64,000 nucleotides of DNA. It comes from Anarhynchus alexandrinus (taxonomy: Eukaryota > Chordata > Aves > Charadriiformes > Charadriidae). Below are positions 20,501-32,347 of the stretch, one piece after another. Made by a program: the position numbers and the translations under genes. Each line of letters opens with the position of its first letter. The stretch's first letter is position 1. The notes under the pieces were generated by a model. The model made no database searches. It had not been told where the DNA came from and saw only the letters and a list, made by a program, of their open reading frames with translations. Where the stretch lies: contig VUYV01000020.1 in NCBI GenBank assembly GCA_008711295.1, positions 1,055,558-1,119,557 of the forward strand. Direction: 5' to 3'.

Positions 20501-23402
20501 GCCTACCTACCTCTCGTGCTTTTGGTTGTAAATAAATACACTGTGGTACATTCTCACCCGCAGGAATGGAAGGATGTGTCCTCATTGGGCAGAGGTGCGA
20601 GTCTGTTTCCTCCTCTTTTATGTGCCTTCTAGGCTCTTTCACAAAAATATGGGAGCACAATGCAGCTGTATGAGCTTGGGGTTTTTTTTGCTGGTGGGCA
20701 TGAACAAAAACGCTTGGAACCTCTACACCTACAGGGGTAATTCCCTGTCTCTGCATATGGATTTGGTATGTCCTCCTATTAGGTATGGAGACCCCAGTGA
20801 AAGTCTGTTCTCAGTAGGTGGCATTTTGTATCAGAAGGAGCCTTCTGCCAACAAAGTCTCCCCAGACACAGGCCCTGAGATTGCAATGGATATGATCTAG
20901 GACAGCATGCAAACACATGCTTAACTTTAATCCACACGTGCTTAAGTGCCTTTTGAATATAGCTTTGCTCCATGTTTGTTGCTAGATGTCTGTTAGAAGA
21001 CCAGCAAAACCCAACTGCTGAGTTCCTACTTTACATTCCTCTCTTTGGGCAGCAAAGCTGGCATGTATATTGTTTTTGGGAGTCCTCCATATGGCCACTG
21101 ACACCTAATGCAGGAGCTGTCTGGATGATAACCAGCTTTATTAGCTGTTTTATATAAGCAACAGGCACCCTGGGTGGTGCTGGATCTTGCCTGAGCTGCT
21201 CCACAGCCATCCAGCCGCTGGCCTTCTCCAGCAGGGCTTCATGGTATTCCCCCGAAACACGCTCCTAGCCAGCCCTGAAAGGCACCCCTAGTTGCCACAG
21301 GAAGATGTTTCCCTGTGGTTGTAGCTCCCCGTCTGCACGCCACTGCACTGGGACGTGCTGCGGGCGGTATGTTTTGGCAGCAGAGGAGCGGAGCCGTTCC
21401 TAGAATGCCAGTGATGCCGCGCTGCGGGTTGCTTGGCCCTACCTGGTGCAGTTTGCGTAACAGAAACTCTCTGTCTGTTATCACGCTGGAGATATGAAGC
21501 TGTGATTACGGCAGTTGCAATAATGCACAGCGTCCCTACTTGGGTGCGTTAGGCATGCGGCATTTGTTTGTGTTCATCAGCTGGGGACACACAGCACTTA
21601 CGAAATTTTAGCACACCGCTCCATGAGATACTCTACCAGGGAGTGAGCGGTGCCTGGTTGTACCTTGTGTCTGGAGCCGCAGACTCTGGCACGTGTTGCT
21701 GCCTGGAGCTCTTATAAAGGTATATAATAAATATAATGCACAGGATATTGGGTTTTATGGCATCTTCGGCACAAAGTGGTTACAGCTGGGCATCTGTGCC
21801 CGTCTCCCGTCCTGGCACTGGTCTGCCCTGCTTCCCTCAGTAATGCGTTTCTTGCGACTCAGGCAAGTGGGAGGTTATTCACAGCTCAGTGCCTAGCAGT
21901 GTTCCCGGCAGCTTAATTCCCTCTCAGAATTTTCCACTCCTTATGTGAGGCGGTTAAAATAGAAAGGCAGAGATGGCAGCGCTTTCTGGGATAGGGAGCC
22001 AGCACAGCTCACCGATTTCGGAGCATGCTGAGGGGTAAGGAGCCAACCGGAGCTGGTTTTTCCCATTGCTTCTTGCTGTGGATGTTTTCCATCTGCTGCT
22101 GGGGGGTGAGCTGCAGATGAGTGGGACTTTGGCAAGGGATAGGGCAGGAAGTGTGTATTTCACAGAGGACTTGACTAAGCGAAGGGGCCTCGTAGTTGGT
22201 AGCCAGGGCCAGCTTGGTGAGATCTTGGCTGAGTTTCTGGTTACCATGTGGACCTGAAGAGTCATGCCTGTAACCAAGTGAGTAACACTTCCAATCATGT
22301 ATCTGGTCATGTTTATAAGCAGCCCATGAGTTTATGATTGATTATTTGTCATCTCAAGTGATACATTTACGTCTTGCCCCCTGATGAACTCTCAGCAGTT
22401 TGTTTCTTGGAAATCCCCAATGCGTCAAAATAAGAGTTAACTTCATTTTCTTGGGACATGATGATCACCTCATTTATCGTCTTGGATGTTGAGTCTTATG
22501 CATCACCTCTGTTGCTGGACTTAGAAGATGAACTTCATACTTGGAAAGAGGTACCTACTGGGAACAGGGTTTCCCACAAAAAGCGAGTAGCATCCCTTGC
22601 AGATGTTCCCCACAGTAAAAGTCCTTGGCTGGGGCAACACAGTGAGGCGAGCACACAGAGGGTGAGAATGCAGCCAAGGTGAATTCCAATTTCCATTCAA
22701 GCAGAAACCTTCAAAGTATTTGGCCCCTTCTGAACAGGAGTGTGTTGAACTCTTCCTTATTAAACCAGTGACACAGGAGAATGCCTTGTATGTTCTCCAT
22801 GGGGATTCAGCCTCTTCTTGGCCTATTGTCTAAACTTATATCAACGACCTTTTAAAAGAGCAGCTGAAATTCAGTCAGACACAATTAATAGATACTTTGC
22901 TTACACTTGACAGACATGCAAGGTAAGAATGAGGATGTTAGCATGTCAGCCATGCGAACAAGAACTTTGGCACGCTAAAGTATTCTTGGCTGGTTCTGGT
23001 GGTGTTCTAAACCAAAGGACAAACCACAGCACAACCCCCAAAAATGTTCTAATGCTTCACAAGTCCTGAGGTGTTTTGAACCCTCTCATAGTGGCTCCCA
23101 CGCTCAGCACCGTGCAGGCCCGGTGGCTGACGTACACACAAAAAACTTCAGCAGATGAGAACCGTCAGCTACTGACACTTGGTGATACCTGGAGCCAGCC
23201 TTACCTGGCTGCATGGAAGGTCTCAGGCAGGCCTGGGTATGTGGCACATCTCACTAATTGCTAGCAGTTTCCCATGTCCTGTGTGTGCTGTCAGAACCAA
23301 TGACCCGACCAAACACTTCCAAACATTTTCAAAGAGCAACTTCTTAAGGTTTAAATAAACAAGTTCCCACCCTTTTTATTGGGCTTTTTATATATGTAAG
23401 CA
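20501..23402. other. Unassigned non-coding stretch
   Basis: No gene is recognised. The segment 22290-22520 is AT-rich and could be a conserved element, but no distinctive motif cluster stands out. Open frames are short and overlap on both strands. Confidence 0.4.
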
Positions 23403-23424
23403 TTATATATATATGTATATGTAT
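23403..23424. repeat. (TA)n microsatellite
   Basis: An alternating TA/TG run within AT-rich sequence. Confidence 0.8.
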
Positions 23425-23478
23425 AGATTTCATTAGAGATATATTCTGTACTTTTTCTTTGCAGATATTTCTCCAGAA

Positions 23479-23613
23479 ATGAAGGCTTGCTATCATCTTG
23501 TGCTATTAGTGTTGCAGTGGCCTGTGTGTCGAGTTCAGGGCCCCATTCTGGAAATGCTGAGCAAATCTTCACTAACGCCAGCCTCCTCCCCAAAGAGAAA
23601 ACAGTTTAAATGA
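23479..23613 (+). CDS. Candidate 44-codon small ORF with signal-peptide-like start
   Basis: An ATG at 23479 opens 44 codons ending at TGA 23611-23613. The N-terminus (MKACYHLVLLVLQWPVC) has a basic residue followed by a hydrophobic run, like a short signal peptide. The C-terminal half is polar and contains a basic PKRK cluster, as in small secreted peptide precursors. A good splice-acceptor-like sequence (CTTTTTCTTTGCAG, ending 23464) lies just upstream in frame. I recognise no known peptide hormone in it. A 44-codon frame arises easily by chance, and a minus-strand frame of 80 codons overlaps it. Treat it as an unproven candidate. Confidence 0.12.
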   Translation: MKACYHLVLLVLQWPVCRVQGPILEMLSKSSLTPASSPKRKQFK

Positions 23614-23624
23614 AGTAGACGAAC

Positions 23625-23750
23625 AAACCCTGAGAGAGAAAATACAAAAGGGAGTTGTTTTTCTAAGATCATGCAGAAGGTCCTGGAGAGAGCTGGGAAG
23701 GGGACTCAGGTCTCCTGACCCTCAGACCAGAGCTTTAGCTACTTGACAAA
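23625..23750 (-). repeat. MIR SINE fragment, minus strand
   Basis: It reads as reverse-complement MIR: CTAAGATCATGCAGAAGGTC (family 'ttgcccaaggtcacacagc'), AGAGCTGGGAAGGGGACTCAGG, then TCTCCTGACCCTCAGACCAG and AGCTTTAGCTACT (family 'gactcccagtccagtgctctagccacta'). The tRNA-related head of the SINE is at the right end. Confidence 0.72.
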
Positions 23751-25264
23751 GCCCTGTCTCCCAGAATAACCTCCAGAGGTAACCTTCATCTTCAACTTGG
23801 CCTTGAAAGTCTGCAAAAAGGCCCTTCAAAACAAGTGAGTATTTGGCAAACAATTTGCATAATGCATTTGTTTGGGAACATTTTGATCCTTTTACGAGCT
23901 GCCAGCAAAGCAGATGCAAGGTGGAGTTTTTGGTTCATTTTGATTCACGAGAGAGAGGAGTTTGGTCAAGTGAGGATGGGCCTGGCCAGTGTCTCTTTCT
24001 GCATGCTAGGATGACTGAGGCTAGGACTTTCTGCTGGGTGAAGTACACACTTTAACTGAGGGTCAGCACAAAGGAAGAAAGTCTGGTTTATTTGCAGGGT
24101 ATTTTTAAAAATAATTTTCCAAAGGAAACAATGCCTGTTTGGCTGTCCATCCTTCCCTCTTCATGTAGCTCTGCAACATGTCAGCCAGTTTCAACCACAT
24201 CTGAAAGAGCAGTAGAAGTTTCAAAAACACTAACTTTGTGGCTGTCAGAGTAGATGAAATGATGCAAACCAGTGATTTCTGAAGGAAAGGAAGGGAGAAC
24301 CCAGCTGTTGTACCTTCTCTTAGACGTCAGCTGGCCACACCATCACCACATGTGAACATGACCTGCCTGCCAGCAGGTATCTAGCTTTAGATTATGCACA
24401 CCACTATTGTCTCTTGCACATTGTGGGGCAAGGATTAATGCAGAGGGTGAGGAGAAGATGTCTGGGGACAAAGGACACCCCCTTTTTCCCAGGAACCCCG
24501 GGCTTTGTTAGCCCTGTTGCTCAAAGGGCAACTTGTTTCCTTTATGTGTGGGCAGTGCTAAGGAATAGCTGAGTTTGGCGTTCTGCCGCAAGCCTGGGAG
24601 TCCCCATCTCCTGCGGGAGTGAGTTCCAGCACCCAGGGCCAGCTCCAGGGCACGCTCTGTGTCCCACACATGTTCCTCCCTCCATTGTTCGATGGTGGTC
24701 TCAGCCTGCCGGGACACCATTGTCAGCAGTGGCCAAAGTGGATAATGAGCAGAGAGAGAGCTGGGAAGACAGCAAAAGTCTACCAGGAGAGTAATGAATG
24801 ATGGCCTCAACCACCCAAATAATAACTGGCTGTTTGAAATAGCAACTCAAATGAAAACAGGTTGGGCAAGCTTCTGAGAGCACTCGGGCCAACTATACGT
24901 TGCTCAGGGCATGCTGAGCACACCGCACACCTTCATTAAGTAAGCACTGGCCATTGGTGTGGTGGGAGAAGCCCTCAATGCCAGGATGTTCACTCAAAGG
25001 CATCCGGGACATCCAGCCCATCTCACCACAGGAGCTGTCAGGCACCACTAAGTGAGGACACCCAAGGACTTTCTAAGCGAGAGTTACGTGACTGCACGTC
25101 TGAGCCACAGGGACATGTCAGACTGGCCTGGCCACTAGTCCATGAGAGCCTGAGAGTCTGGCTATTAATTTCAGGGACTGGGATCAGATCCATGGTTAGA
25201 AGCACAAGCTCTCTGCAATGAAGTGACTGCACCCTGGGGCTGCCTTGTGCGTGGCCTTTGCGTG
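23751..25264. other. Unassigned non-coding stretch
   Basis: No gene or repeat family is recognised. The frames at 24508-24810 minus and 24619-24801 plus overlap each other and look like chance. Confidence 0.45.
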
Positions 25265-25375
25265 CCTCATGTTATCTGATAGTTCAGATAAAAGCCCAAT
25301 TCCCCTTTAAACTTTAAGCGCTTTATAAATTATCAGAGGGCTTTAATCTCTTTTTTCATGAGATAAAGGGCCTTC
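25265..25375. promoter_or_regulatory. Candidate regulatory element: palindromic GATA-type motifs
   Basis: A perfect inverted repeat, TTATCTGA-TAGT-TCAGATAA, occupies 25272-25291 and contains a GATA-type site in each arm. A second imperfect palindrome (CTTTAATCTC at 25341-25350 against GAGATAAAG at 25360-25368) adds another. An ATTATCAG site lies between them. Four WGATAR-like sites in about 100 bp of AT-rich DNA suggest a GATA-factor-responsive element. No functional evidence is available. Confidence 0.3.
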
Positions 25376-26050
25376 TAAGCCCCAAACTCTAATTGAGTGG
25401 CTTTGGTTGTTTTGCTTTAAGTCCCTCTTTGGAGGAAAGCAGGCCCGTCACCCTGAGAAATGCCTTCCAACGTGATCTCAGCTGGAGTCCAGTTCAGCTG
25501 TGATGTTGGGGATGGGCCCAAGCAAAGGCTTTGGTTGGTTTGTGCTCATAGAGGAAAGCATAGAAAAAGCATGGAGCAAACAGTAGATACTGATTTATCC
25601 ATCCCTACAGTCCTTTAATTTAGCAGGGGTACGGAAACTTTGCAAAAGTCTGCTGGGGAGTCAGGTGTTGCTGGCCCTACTGTCAAAACTGCCCAGAGAT
25701 ATTTGCATCTGTGGTAAAGATGATCTACAGCTATACATTTAGCAAACTCCTTTTCAACATGGTGGTTCCACCTTGAACGTTCACTGTACTCCAAAGGGGC
25801 ACGAACATCAGACATGAGAGAGTAGCTCCAGGAAACCCTTTTGGAGTTTGCAGTTGAGCATATCTGTGCCATCCAAAGGATTCCCCTTGTGGCAGGGGAC
25901 AGAAGGATCCCATGGCACCTGCATATCCACTCCACTCACAGCTGCTGGTATTTCAAGCAGACTTTTACACAGAACTGTTCATGAGTGAACTGATGCCTGG
26001 GAGCCGTCTGAGGGAATTATCTGATGAATAGTTTCATAGAACAAACAGCA

Positions 26051-26111
26051 GAGATTGAAAGAGAGAGAGGAATGAGAGAGTCAGAGAGAGAGATGTCTGA
26101 AACAGGGAGAG
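26051..26111. repeat. GA-rich low-complexity run
   Basis: A purine run dominated by GAGA, interrupted by a few T and C bases. Confidence 0.8.
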
Positions 26112-26289
26112 ATGCAGCAGGAAGAAATTACTCTGCAATGAATTATGTGGTGGGGACTGAGCAAAGAGTATTATTCAGACCCTGTCCCCCAGGCTGGAGA
26201 GAAGGCTCTTCTGGTCCCACCTCTTTCATGCTTAGAAATTGCCCCATGCCTCCTACACAGTCATCCAGATTTACAGCATCCAGAGTAAC

Positions 26290-26468
26290 AAAGTGTGGTC
26301 GCTGTGATGGCAGCTGCCAGCACTTGGGGCAGGCTGAGGATAAGTGCGGTCCTGTCTGCATCAGGATAACCATCTGTAACCCCTGCAGAGAGGCTGGACA
26401 GCCTGCACAGTGCAAGGCTTACGTTGCAGGGAGCTCCCAGTCTTATGCCAGATCTCAGAGGAAGACAT
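26290..26468 (+). pseudogene. Cysteine-rich frame, possibly gag zinc-knuckle remnant
   Basis: Within a 148-codon open frame (26024-26470) a segment near its end reads KCGRCDGSCQ, then DKCGPVC, then ITICNPCREAGQPAQCK. Two C-x2-C pairs separated by about 25 residues, the second followed by 'REAGQ' and a final cysteine, recall the paired zinc knuckles of Gypsy gag proteins ('C..C...H....C.F..A.C..C...GH....C'). The histidines expected in both knuckles are missing. The frame ends at a TAG straight after a basic tail. The match is suggestive only, and the frame could equally be a chance cysteine-rich translation. Confidence 0.22.
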
Positions 26469-27564
26469 AGACAGGGGAGAGCAGTCACTGAAAGACAAGG
26501 ATGAAGCGTTGGGTAATGCTAGCATTAACTCAGGCTGGGAAGAAGCAGTCCATGCTGGGGATTTTACGTGGCATAACAAGGCATTATCACACTGGACTCC
26601 GTTTGAGCAACACAGGATAAAACTGCTAAGATGTACCAAAGCCATCGCAGTGGCATGCAGAACGTGGCACGCATCCTCCAGCATGCCTCGTGTCCTCAGG
26701 GAAACTAGGTGGGAACCAAAGCACCCCTGTGCCATGAATGAACTCACACATGGCATTGGTACATGACAGAAATAGGCTGACACAGGCAGGAAAGCACTGT
26801 TCACAGAACAGCCACGATGTCACAGACTTGATCTTGATCCTTATGGCAAACCTAGGAAACACCTTCAAAAGATGAGTAGGGAGTTAAAATATGTGGCTTT
26901 AAGGGATGCTAGAAACCAAGGATGGCTGGCTTTACAATTTTCCCCAGCTCCTTAGTCTTCCACCAATCTCTTGCTATTCCCCCATCAAGGACTTCTGCCT
27001 CTACTTCTTACATGGAAACTAACAACCTTTACCCCTCTCTCTTGCTAATATTTCCTACTGCCGTGGATGCACTAACAACCCCCTTTCCTTCAAAACAGCT
27101 AGTTGATTGACACGCTGAAGTTAAACTTGGAATGCTTGTTTGCAGTCTGTACTTAGCTTGAGGTTTGATGTGTCTCTTTCAGACCTGAAGAAGAGCTCAA
27201 GTTCCTGACAGCTTGTCTATCTTTTCCCAAATACATCAGTTACACTAATTAGACAACCCCACTACTATCCCTACAAACCTCGCCGTGCTAATAAAGAAGG
27301 CAGGAGAGGAAAATGCTCCTATTCTATCTCCCACGCCATGAATACGCATCACTCTGGATCATGATTCCTTTCCCCTCCATCTCCCTTTGCTGTATCCATT
27401 ACTGTCCGTGTGGCTAGACATAGCTAAGAATAAATATTTAGCAGAACAAGGAAGATGTGGACAGAAATGTCCTGGCTAAAATCAGAGGGTGCAGCATCTC
27501 TGTAAGACAACAGCCCTGTGTTATTATTTTCTGTATGCAGCATTTGCTATTCCAGCTCACTGTC

Positions 27565-27795
27565 ATGGTCAGAGCAGGGAGAAGGGAGTCAGGACACCTG
27601 GGTTCCTCTCATAACTCTGCATACAGCTTATCTGTTGTCTGTGGGAAATTTGCCTCATGTTCAGTGTCTGTTTTCTTCTCTGCAATAGGAAAAAGTAATA
27701 ATTATTACCCAGCCTCTCTGGTCTGATGAGAGGTGAAACTGATACTTGCAAAGTGCCTAGGGGTCCTGGTATGAAGGGCGCTACGTACATTAACA
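27565..27795 (+). repeat. MIR SINE, near full length
   Basis: The MIR blocks are in order: AGAGCAGGGAGAAGGGAGTC, AGGACACCTGGGTTC, TTGTCTGTGGGAAATTTGCC, TGTTTTCTTCTCTGCAATAGG, AGTAATAATTATTACC, then the sauropsid-type tail GCAAAGTGCCTAGGGGTCC and GAAGGGCGCTACGTAC. This matches the MIR form seen in birds and reptiles, which ends in 'aaagtgctttgagatcc...gaaaggcgctatat'. It is one of the best preserved repeats in the window. Confidence 0.82.
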
Positions 27796-29017
27796 CTGTG
27801 GTTTACTCCACTTTCTGCTTTCTGGACTGCTGACGTGAACGCTGAATCTGGAAAACTGGACCTCAAAATACCCTGAAAGATGCAGCTCAGCAGCCCTTGG
27901 CAAAAAGTGCCGTGGTCTTCATTTAGCCAGCTTCCTTCTCTAGAGCTGAGGAGCACCAAGGGTGTGAGGATGTCTGGGTTTGCTGTGCTACGGCCAGCTT
28001 TTCTGGGAGAGGACATCTGCAGGCTGTGCTCCCCGCTTTGCCACGTCTATCCAAAAGCATAATGCCTGAGGCAGGAGGCTTCAAAATACCCTGATTCCTT
28101 TCCTGGGTGCACAGTAAAAGAATCAGGGGCCCAAGTCTAAGAGGCAGGATCAAGATTGCTTAGGACTAGCAGAGATGAAGGAGCTGTAAGAGCCTAATAG
28201 CAATAGAGGTTAAAAATATTGTCAAACCTCCCTAGTGAGGAAGTGACGGAATTAAGGTTGTCTTTGCATCTAGGATTTAACTCCCCGGTGCATAAGGAGA
28301 TCAGATACTATAGTCATATCATCACGTTATATTTCTTCTATAGGTTTTTTGGACTTGCATGGATCTCAGGATTGATGGATGTAAATTAGGCATCTCTAGG
28401 GAAGGAAACCAGAGCTGTTGGTGGGTCACAATCTTGGTCAGGGCAGAAATCAAAAGGTGTGTGAAGCGAATGAAGTTAGGGGAGGCCTGGAAAGTGTTTT
28501 CAGTTAATGTTTGGCAATTGGGACTTGGTGATTCAGCAAGATTTTACAAGGCAAATGCTTATGTTCTGCAGAGAAAGTAAAATTTCCATCAACACCCCCC
28601 ACCCCAAACACATTGAAATGGAGGGATGCAGATGTTCCAGTGTAGGACTGGTTCGGTTCGGCACTTGGGAGCTACGTGTGGACAAACAGCACTTTGGGCA
28701 GAAACTTTGCAGCATGGAGGCACCAACTCTGCCAAATCTGTTCTGTGTGAGTATCGAGCTCATAACTGGATCAAAATTCAGGGATATTTTTCTTGGGGAC
28801 AGCAGAGACATATTCTTGGCAGCTAGGCACTTCCCTTGCCTAATTTCAAGTTCTTGCTTTAAACTGTAAACTCTCAGTTAACCAGTTGTAAGTGCTGATT
28901 TTGTTTAGCATGGACAGAATAACCTCTTTTTCTTCCTTGTATTCTGAAAACGGTCAAAATCCCTAAATGTGTGTGGGTCTTTTTTTTTTTTTTTCCTCCT
29001 TCTTTTTCTTTTAACAG

Positions 29018-29123
29018 GCTAAGGCAGATGCCTGGTCTGGAAAATGTCAGCTCAAGTGGTGAAAGTGGCAAGTTACAAGCAATCGAAACCAGGACTGGGA
29101 AAGACAAGTCAAATAGGTGCTAG
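29018..29123 (+). CDS. Candidate short exon behind a strong splice acceptor
   Basis: A very long polypyrimidine tract (about 28979-29012) ends in TTAACAG, an almost ideal 3' splice site, at 29017. One frame after it is open for 34 codons and looks like ordinary hydrophilic protein (it includes MPGLENVSSSGESGKLQ and RTGKDKSN) before TAG at 29121-29123. A GT at 29117 follows an AG and could serve as a weak donor. The other two frames are not informative. No homologue is recognised. The T run could also belong to a mobile-element tail, so this remains only a candidate. Confidence 0.18.
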
Positions 29124-29654
29124 TTCTTACATTCTCTAGGACAGAGCAGACCAGCCCAGAGCAAGACACAGTCACCTCTGCGTCCCGAGGAAAACGTTGG
29201 GGCTGCTTTCTTCGGTGGAGTTCTGTTTTCTCTCACTGCTACAACATTACCTTTGCCTGCATCCCTCGATGTTTGTGGCTCCTTTCATGGGCTGTGACTC
29301 CAGGAGCGCTGTGCCTTGGCAGCCCCCACTGTGGACCTGGGGCTTCTTCACCATCTCGCTGGAGCGCTTTTCCTTTCCGCTCCTTTCCTGGGGTGAGCCT
29401 GTTCCCGGAGTGGTGAGCAGGGTGTTTCCTCCTGGTGCTGCATAAAGCTAACAGGCGGCTCCGGGTGATGGGCTGGTTGCTTTTCTTCAACCTCATGTCT
29501 CTGGGAAGGGCCCAGAGACTAGGCCTGCAGGAGGCTGTGATTCATTCTGTCTACAGCTTTTTTAATAAGACCATTTCCATTGTCTATGAGTGCTGAGTAG
29601 ATGAGCATGTCTGCATCGGAGGCCCTGCTTGAGCCCAGGCTAAGAGCATGTGTG

Positions 29655-29674
29655 CTCTGTGTGTGTGTGCGCAC
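29655..29674. repeat. Short (GT)n run
   Basis: A CTCTGTGTGTGTGTGCGCAC block. Confidence 0.75.
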
Positions 29675-32326
29675 TCTTGGGGCTGCTGAGAGGGCTGGGG
29701 TGTTACGATCTGGGGTACGGACCGATGGTATGCCCTGGCCTCGCTGGATCTGAGCGCTGAGTGTGGAAGCGCTTGTGCATGGGATGAGATGCTGCCACCC
29801 ACCTCGCTGCTGCCAGGAGGTGGGGAGTGAGTGCTGGGGCTGCGTCCTCCCCAAGGGTGCAACCTGGGACCCACAGAGAGTGGAGAAGACAGGCTGTTGC
29901 CTCTGTATTTCTGGGAAAGCAATTCCTATGGAGCAAGTAATTCAGTAACAGCTATGACTGCTGCTGACTGGTGTCGAAAAGGCTGATGTTCACAAGGAGG
30001 GAGAGATGAAGCAAGTCGGCAGAGCAGCAGGAAGCAGCTGGCAGGCAGGTGAGCATCTCTGCAGTCTGCTAAATGCATTGCAGTTGGCTTTCCATGTAAG
30101 GGACTCCAGCAATGGGATGGCCAGATGTGTATAAATACACGCAAGATCAGGCATTGAAATGCCCGTGGTGCCTGTGGGGGTGATAGCCCCCCTTCGCATT
30201 AACAATGTGGCACACATACTTCTTGGTGTAGCATCAGGTTTTCACCCGCACGGTGCTCCATCAGCAGCGTGTCCATGTGCAGCCCTAACTTGGGAAATAT
30301 TAGATCTGACAAGAGAGGAAGGATACACAGAGGGGCTCCGCTGTTTTCTCTCCAGTGGCTAGATTGGACTTGCATTCCTGACTCTCCAGTTTCCCTTTTG
30401 CCTCAGTTCATGTGATATCCCGAGCTAGTACTAATACCTGTGTGGCAGTGTTATTTTTAAATTGTTCGTGGCCTCTCTGCACTCCTTAGCTTCAAATATC
30501 TCTGCTAAAGCACACAGCGTTTCTCTTCCCTGCCAGGGTAGTGGTGGAGGGGAACTTTCCAAAGGTTTCAAGGGCCCCTGTGTTGTGTTGGTGGCGGCTG
30601 TGGACATTTTCATCCCCTAATTATCTATGCACAGAACAGTGTCCCTGCTGAAAGAAACGCTTATTTGCTCCCCAATGACATATGCAGATAAACCAGTGTA
30701 AGGTGGAAAGTTTTCAGGATGAGAAAGTCTCCTCTTTTGGATCCTCTCCAGCCCCAGGAAACACTTTCCTCTGGGGCAGGTGTTTACAGAATTACAAGGT
30801 CCAGGGGGTTGGTGCTAAGTGGGCAGATGAAGAAACGGGAACCCCAGCTCAGTGTGCATGTGGGCATCCACACAGGCTAACGTGTGCTGCCAGCCTGCCT
30901 TTTCTAGCCCCTCCTGTCTGTACACCTCCCTTGACGCCCAGACCTGCTTCCCCAGCTCTGCACCTCTATTTGTTGCCCTGCCCTCCCCTTTGGACACTAA
31001 TGGATACGTTCCCTTCCCTTCTCCTCCCACCCCCTTATCTCCACCGTGCCATCTGCACCCTCTTCAGCAACAGGAATAAAACCTGTGCAGATCTTTCCTG
31101 CTCTTCCTGGCCCCCTCTTGGCACACGAACTGCCCCAGCCCGACCCTGGCTGCGCGCAGACCCCTGCCTCTCCTGCCCTGCTCCCTTTGAACATCCCCTG
31201 CTTTCCTTTTCTAGCCCCGTGCCCCTTCCCAGGCGTGCAGGCAGCCTTCCCTCCTCGGCAGCGATCAGAAAGTGGGCCATAAGTCATGGATGGGTTTCAA
31301 AACCGCTTGGTAAGTCCTGGATCCTTTGAAGCCTAGCAGGAGCTCCCGGAGAGAGTCAGGTCTTTCTATTCTCATTAGGATTATATGCTTTCAGGCCAAA
31401 CTTAGCACGCAGTTACCAGGCTGTCCAGAATGCTTGCCAGAGTCTGGAGTTTGGAAAACGCAAAGTAAGACTTTAGAAAAAAAATAAAAAATCCTAGACA
31501 GAATAGCCCAGAGGCTCTGCTCCTGACAGCTAATGTTACTGTATAGCTTGGCTCTGGCAGGCTTTGCCAGCTTGCTTACCACAGGCTCCTCTTCTCAGCA
31601 TGGGAGCCAAATTGGATGGAGACGCTACTGTAAGTTGGTTCCTTCTGGCCTGGGGTCTTCACAGTTTGCTCTGGTAGTGACTTTCAGCTGGGGACACGTG
31701 CTCGTGTAGTGTCAGGGGATTTCTCCTTCTTCTCCGCTCCTTTTTTCCTTCTGACAGCTAATGCCCTGCATCATACAGATGTGGCCCTTCCTCTAGTTTT
31801 TGGTGGTGGGATGCTGGACTGTGTATGTGCTGCTTTAAGCGGCAGAGTGAATTAGTACGTGTCTTTCCTTGTTCTTGACTTCCACTGACCACTGAGGAAA
31901 ACTGCAGCCCCTTGATTTCTAGCCTGAGGGGCTTACTTGGATATCGCTATAAAGGTCAAAACAATAAAATGAGAAAAGGAAAGCTGGAGAAGAAGAGCCC
32001 GACTCCCTGGGGCGATCCTGGAGGAGGTCAAGCCAGGTTTGGCTGTAAACTATAAGCTCCTTTAGTCAGGCTGGGACAGCACACACTGTCCCTCCCACTG
32101 CTCTACGTGCTCATCTGCATTGATCGGCTCTGTGATTTTGCGTTAGGAGGCGGCTGGGCACCTTGGGAAGAGCCTGGCCTTCCTCATCCAGCCTGGCTTG
32201 CAGCATGGAAAAGTCTCCAGCAACCGTTCCACTGCCAGCAAGGCGGTGGTGGTGCAGGCATGTGTACTTTGGAGAGGGAGAAGCATGGTGCCTCAGGGGC
32301 TGAAGAACGTGCCCAGGGCACAGACG

Positions 32327-32347
32327 CCCTCCTCCTCCTCCTCCTCC
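32327..32347. repeat. (CTC)n microsatellite
   Basis: About six CTC repeats in a row. Confidence 0.85.

Larger units (their letters stand above)
25376..27564. other. Mostly unassigned stretch
   Basis: Apart from the GA-rich run and the cysteine-rich frame listed separately, nothing is recognised. Open frames of up to 148 codons occur on both strands between 26024 and 26868. Confidence 0.4.

Noticed and set aside
22680..23270. Segment between 22.7 and 23.3 kb considered as a second Gypsy or retrovirus remnant
   Set aside because: No ordered pol or gag motifs could be read in any frame.
30682..31329. 215-codon plus-strand open frame
   Set aside because: Driven by C-rich sequence. The product is a low-complexity mixture of P, S, L and C with overlapping minus-strand frames and no recognisable motif.
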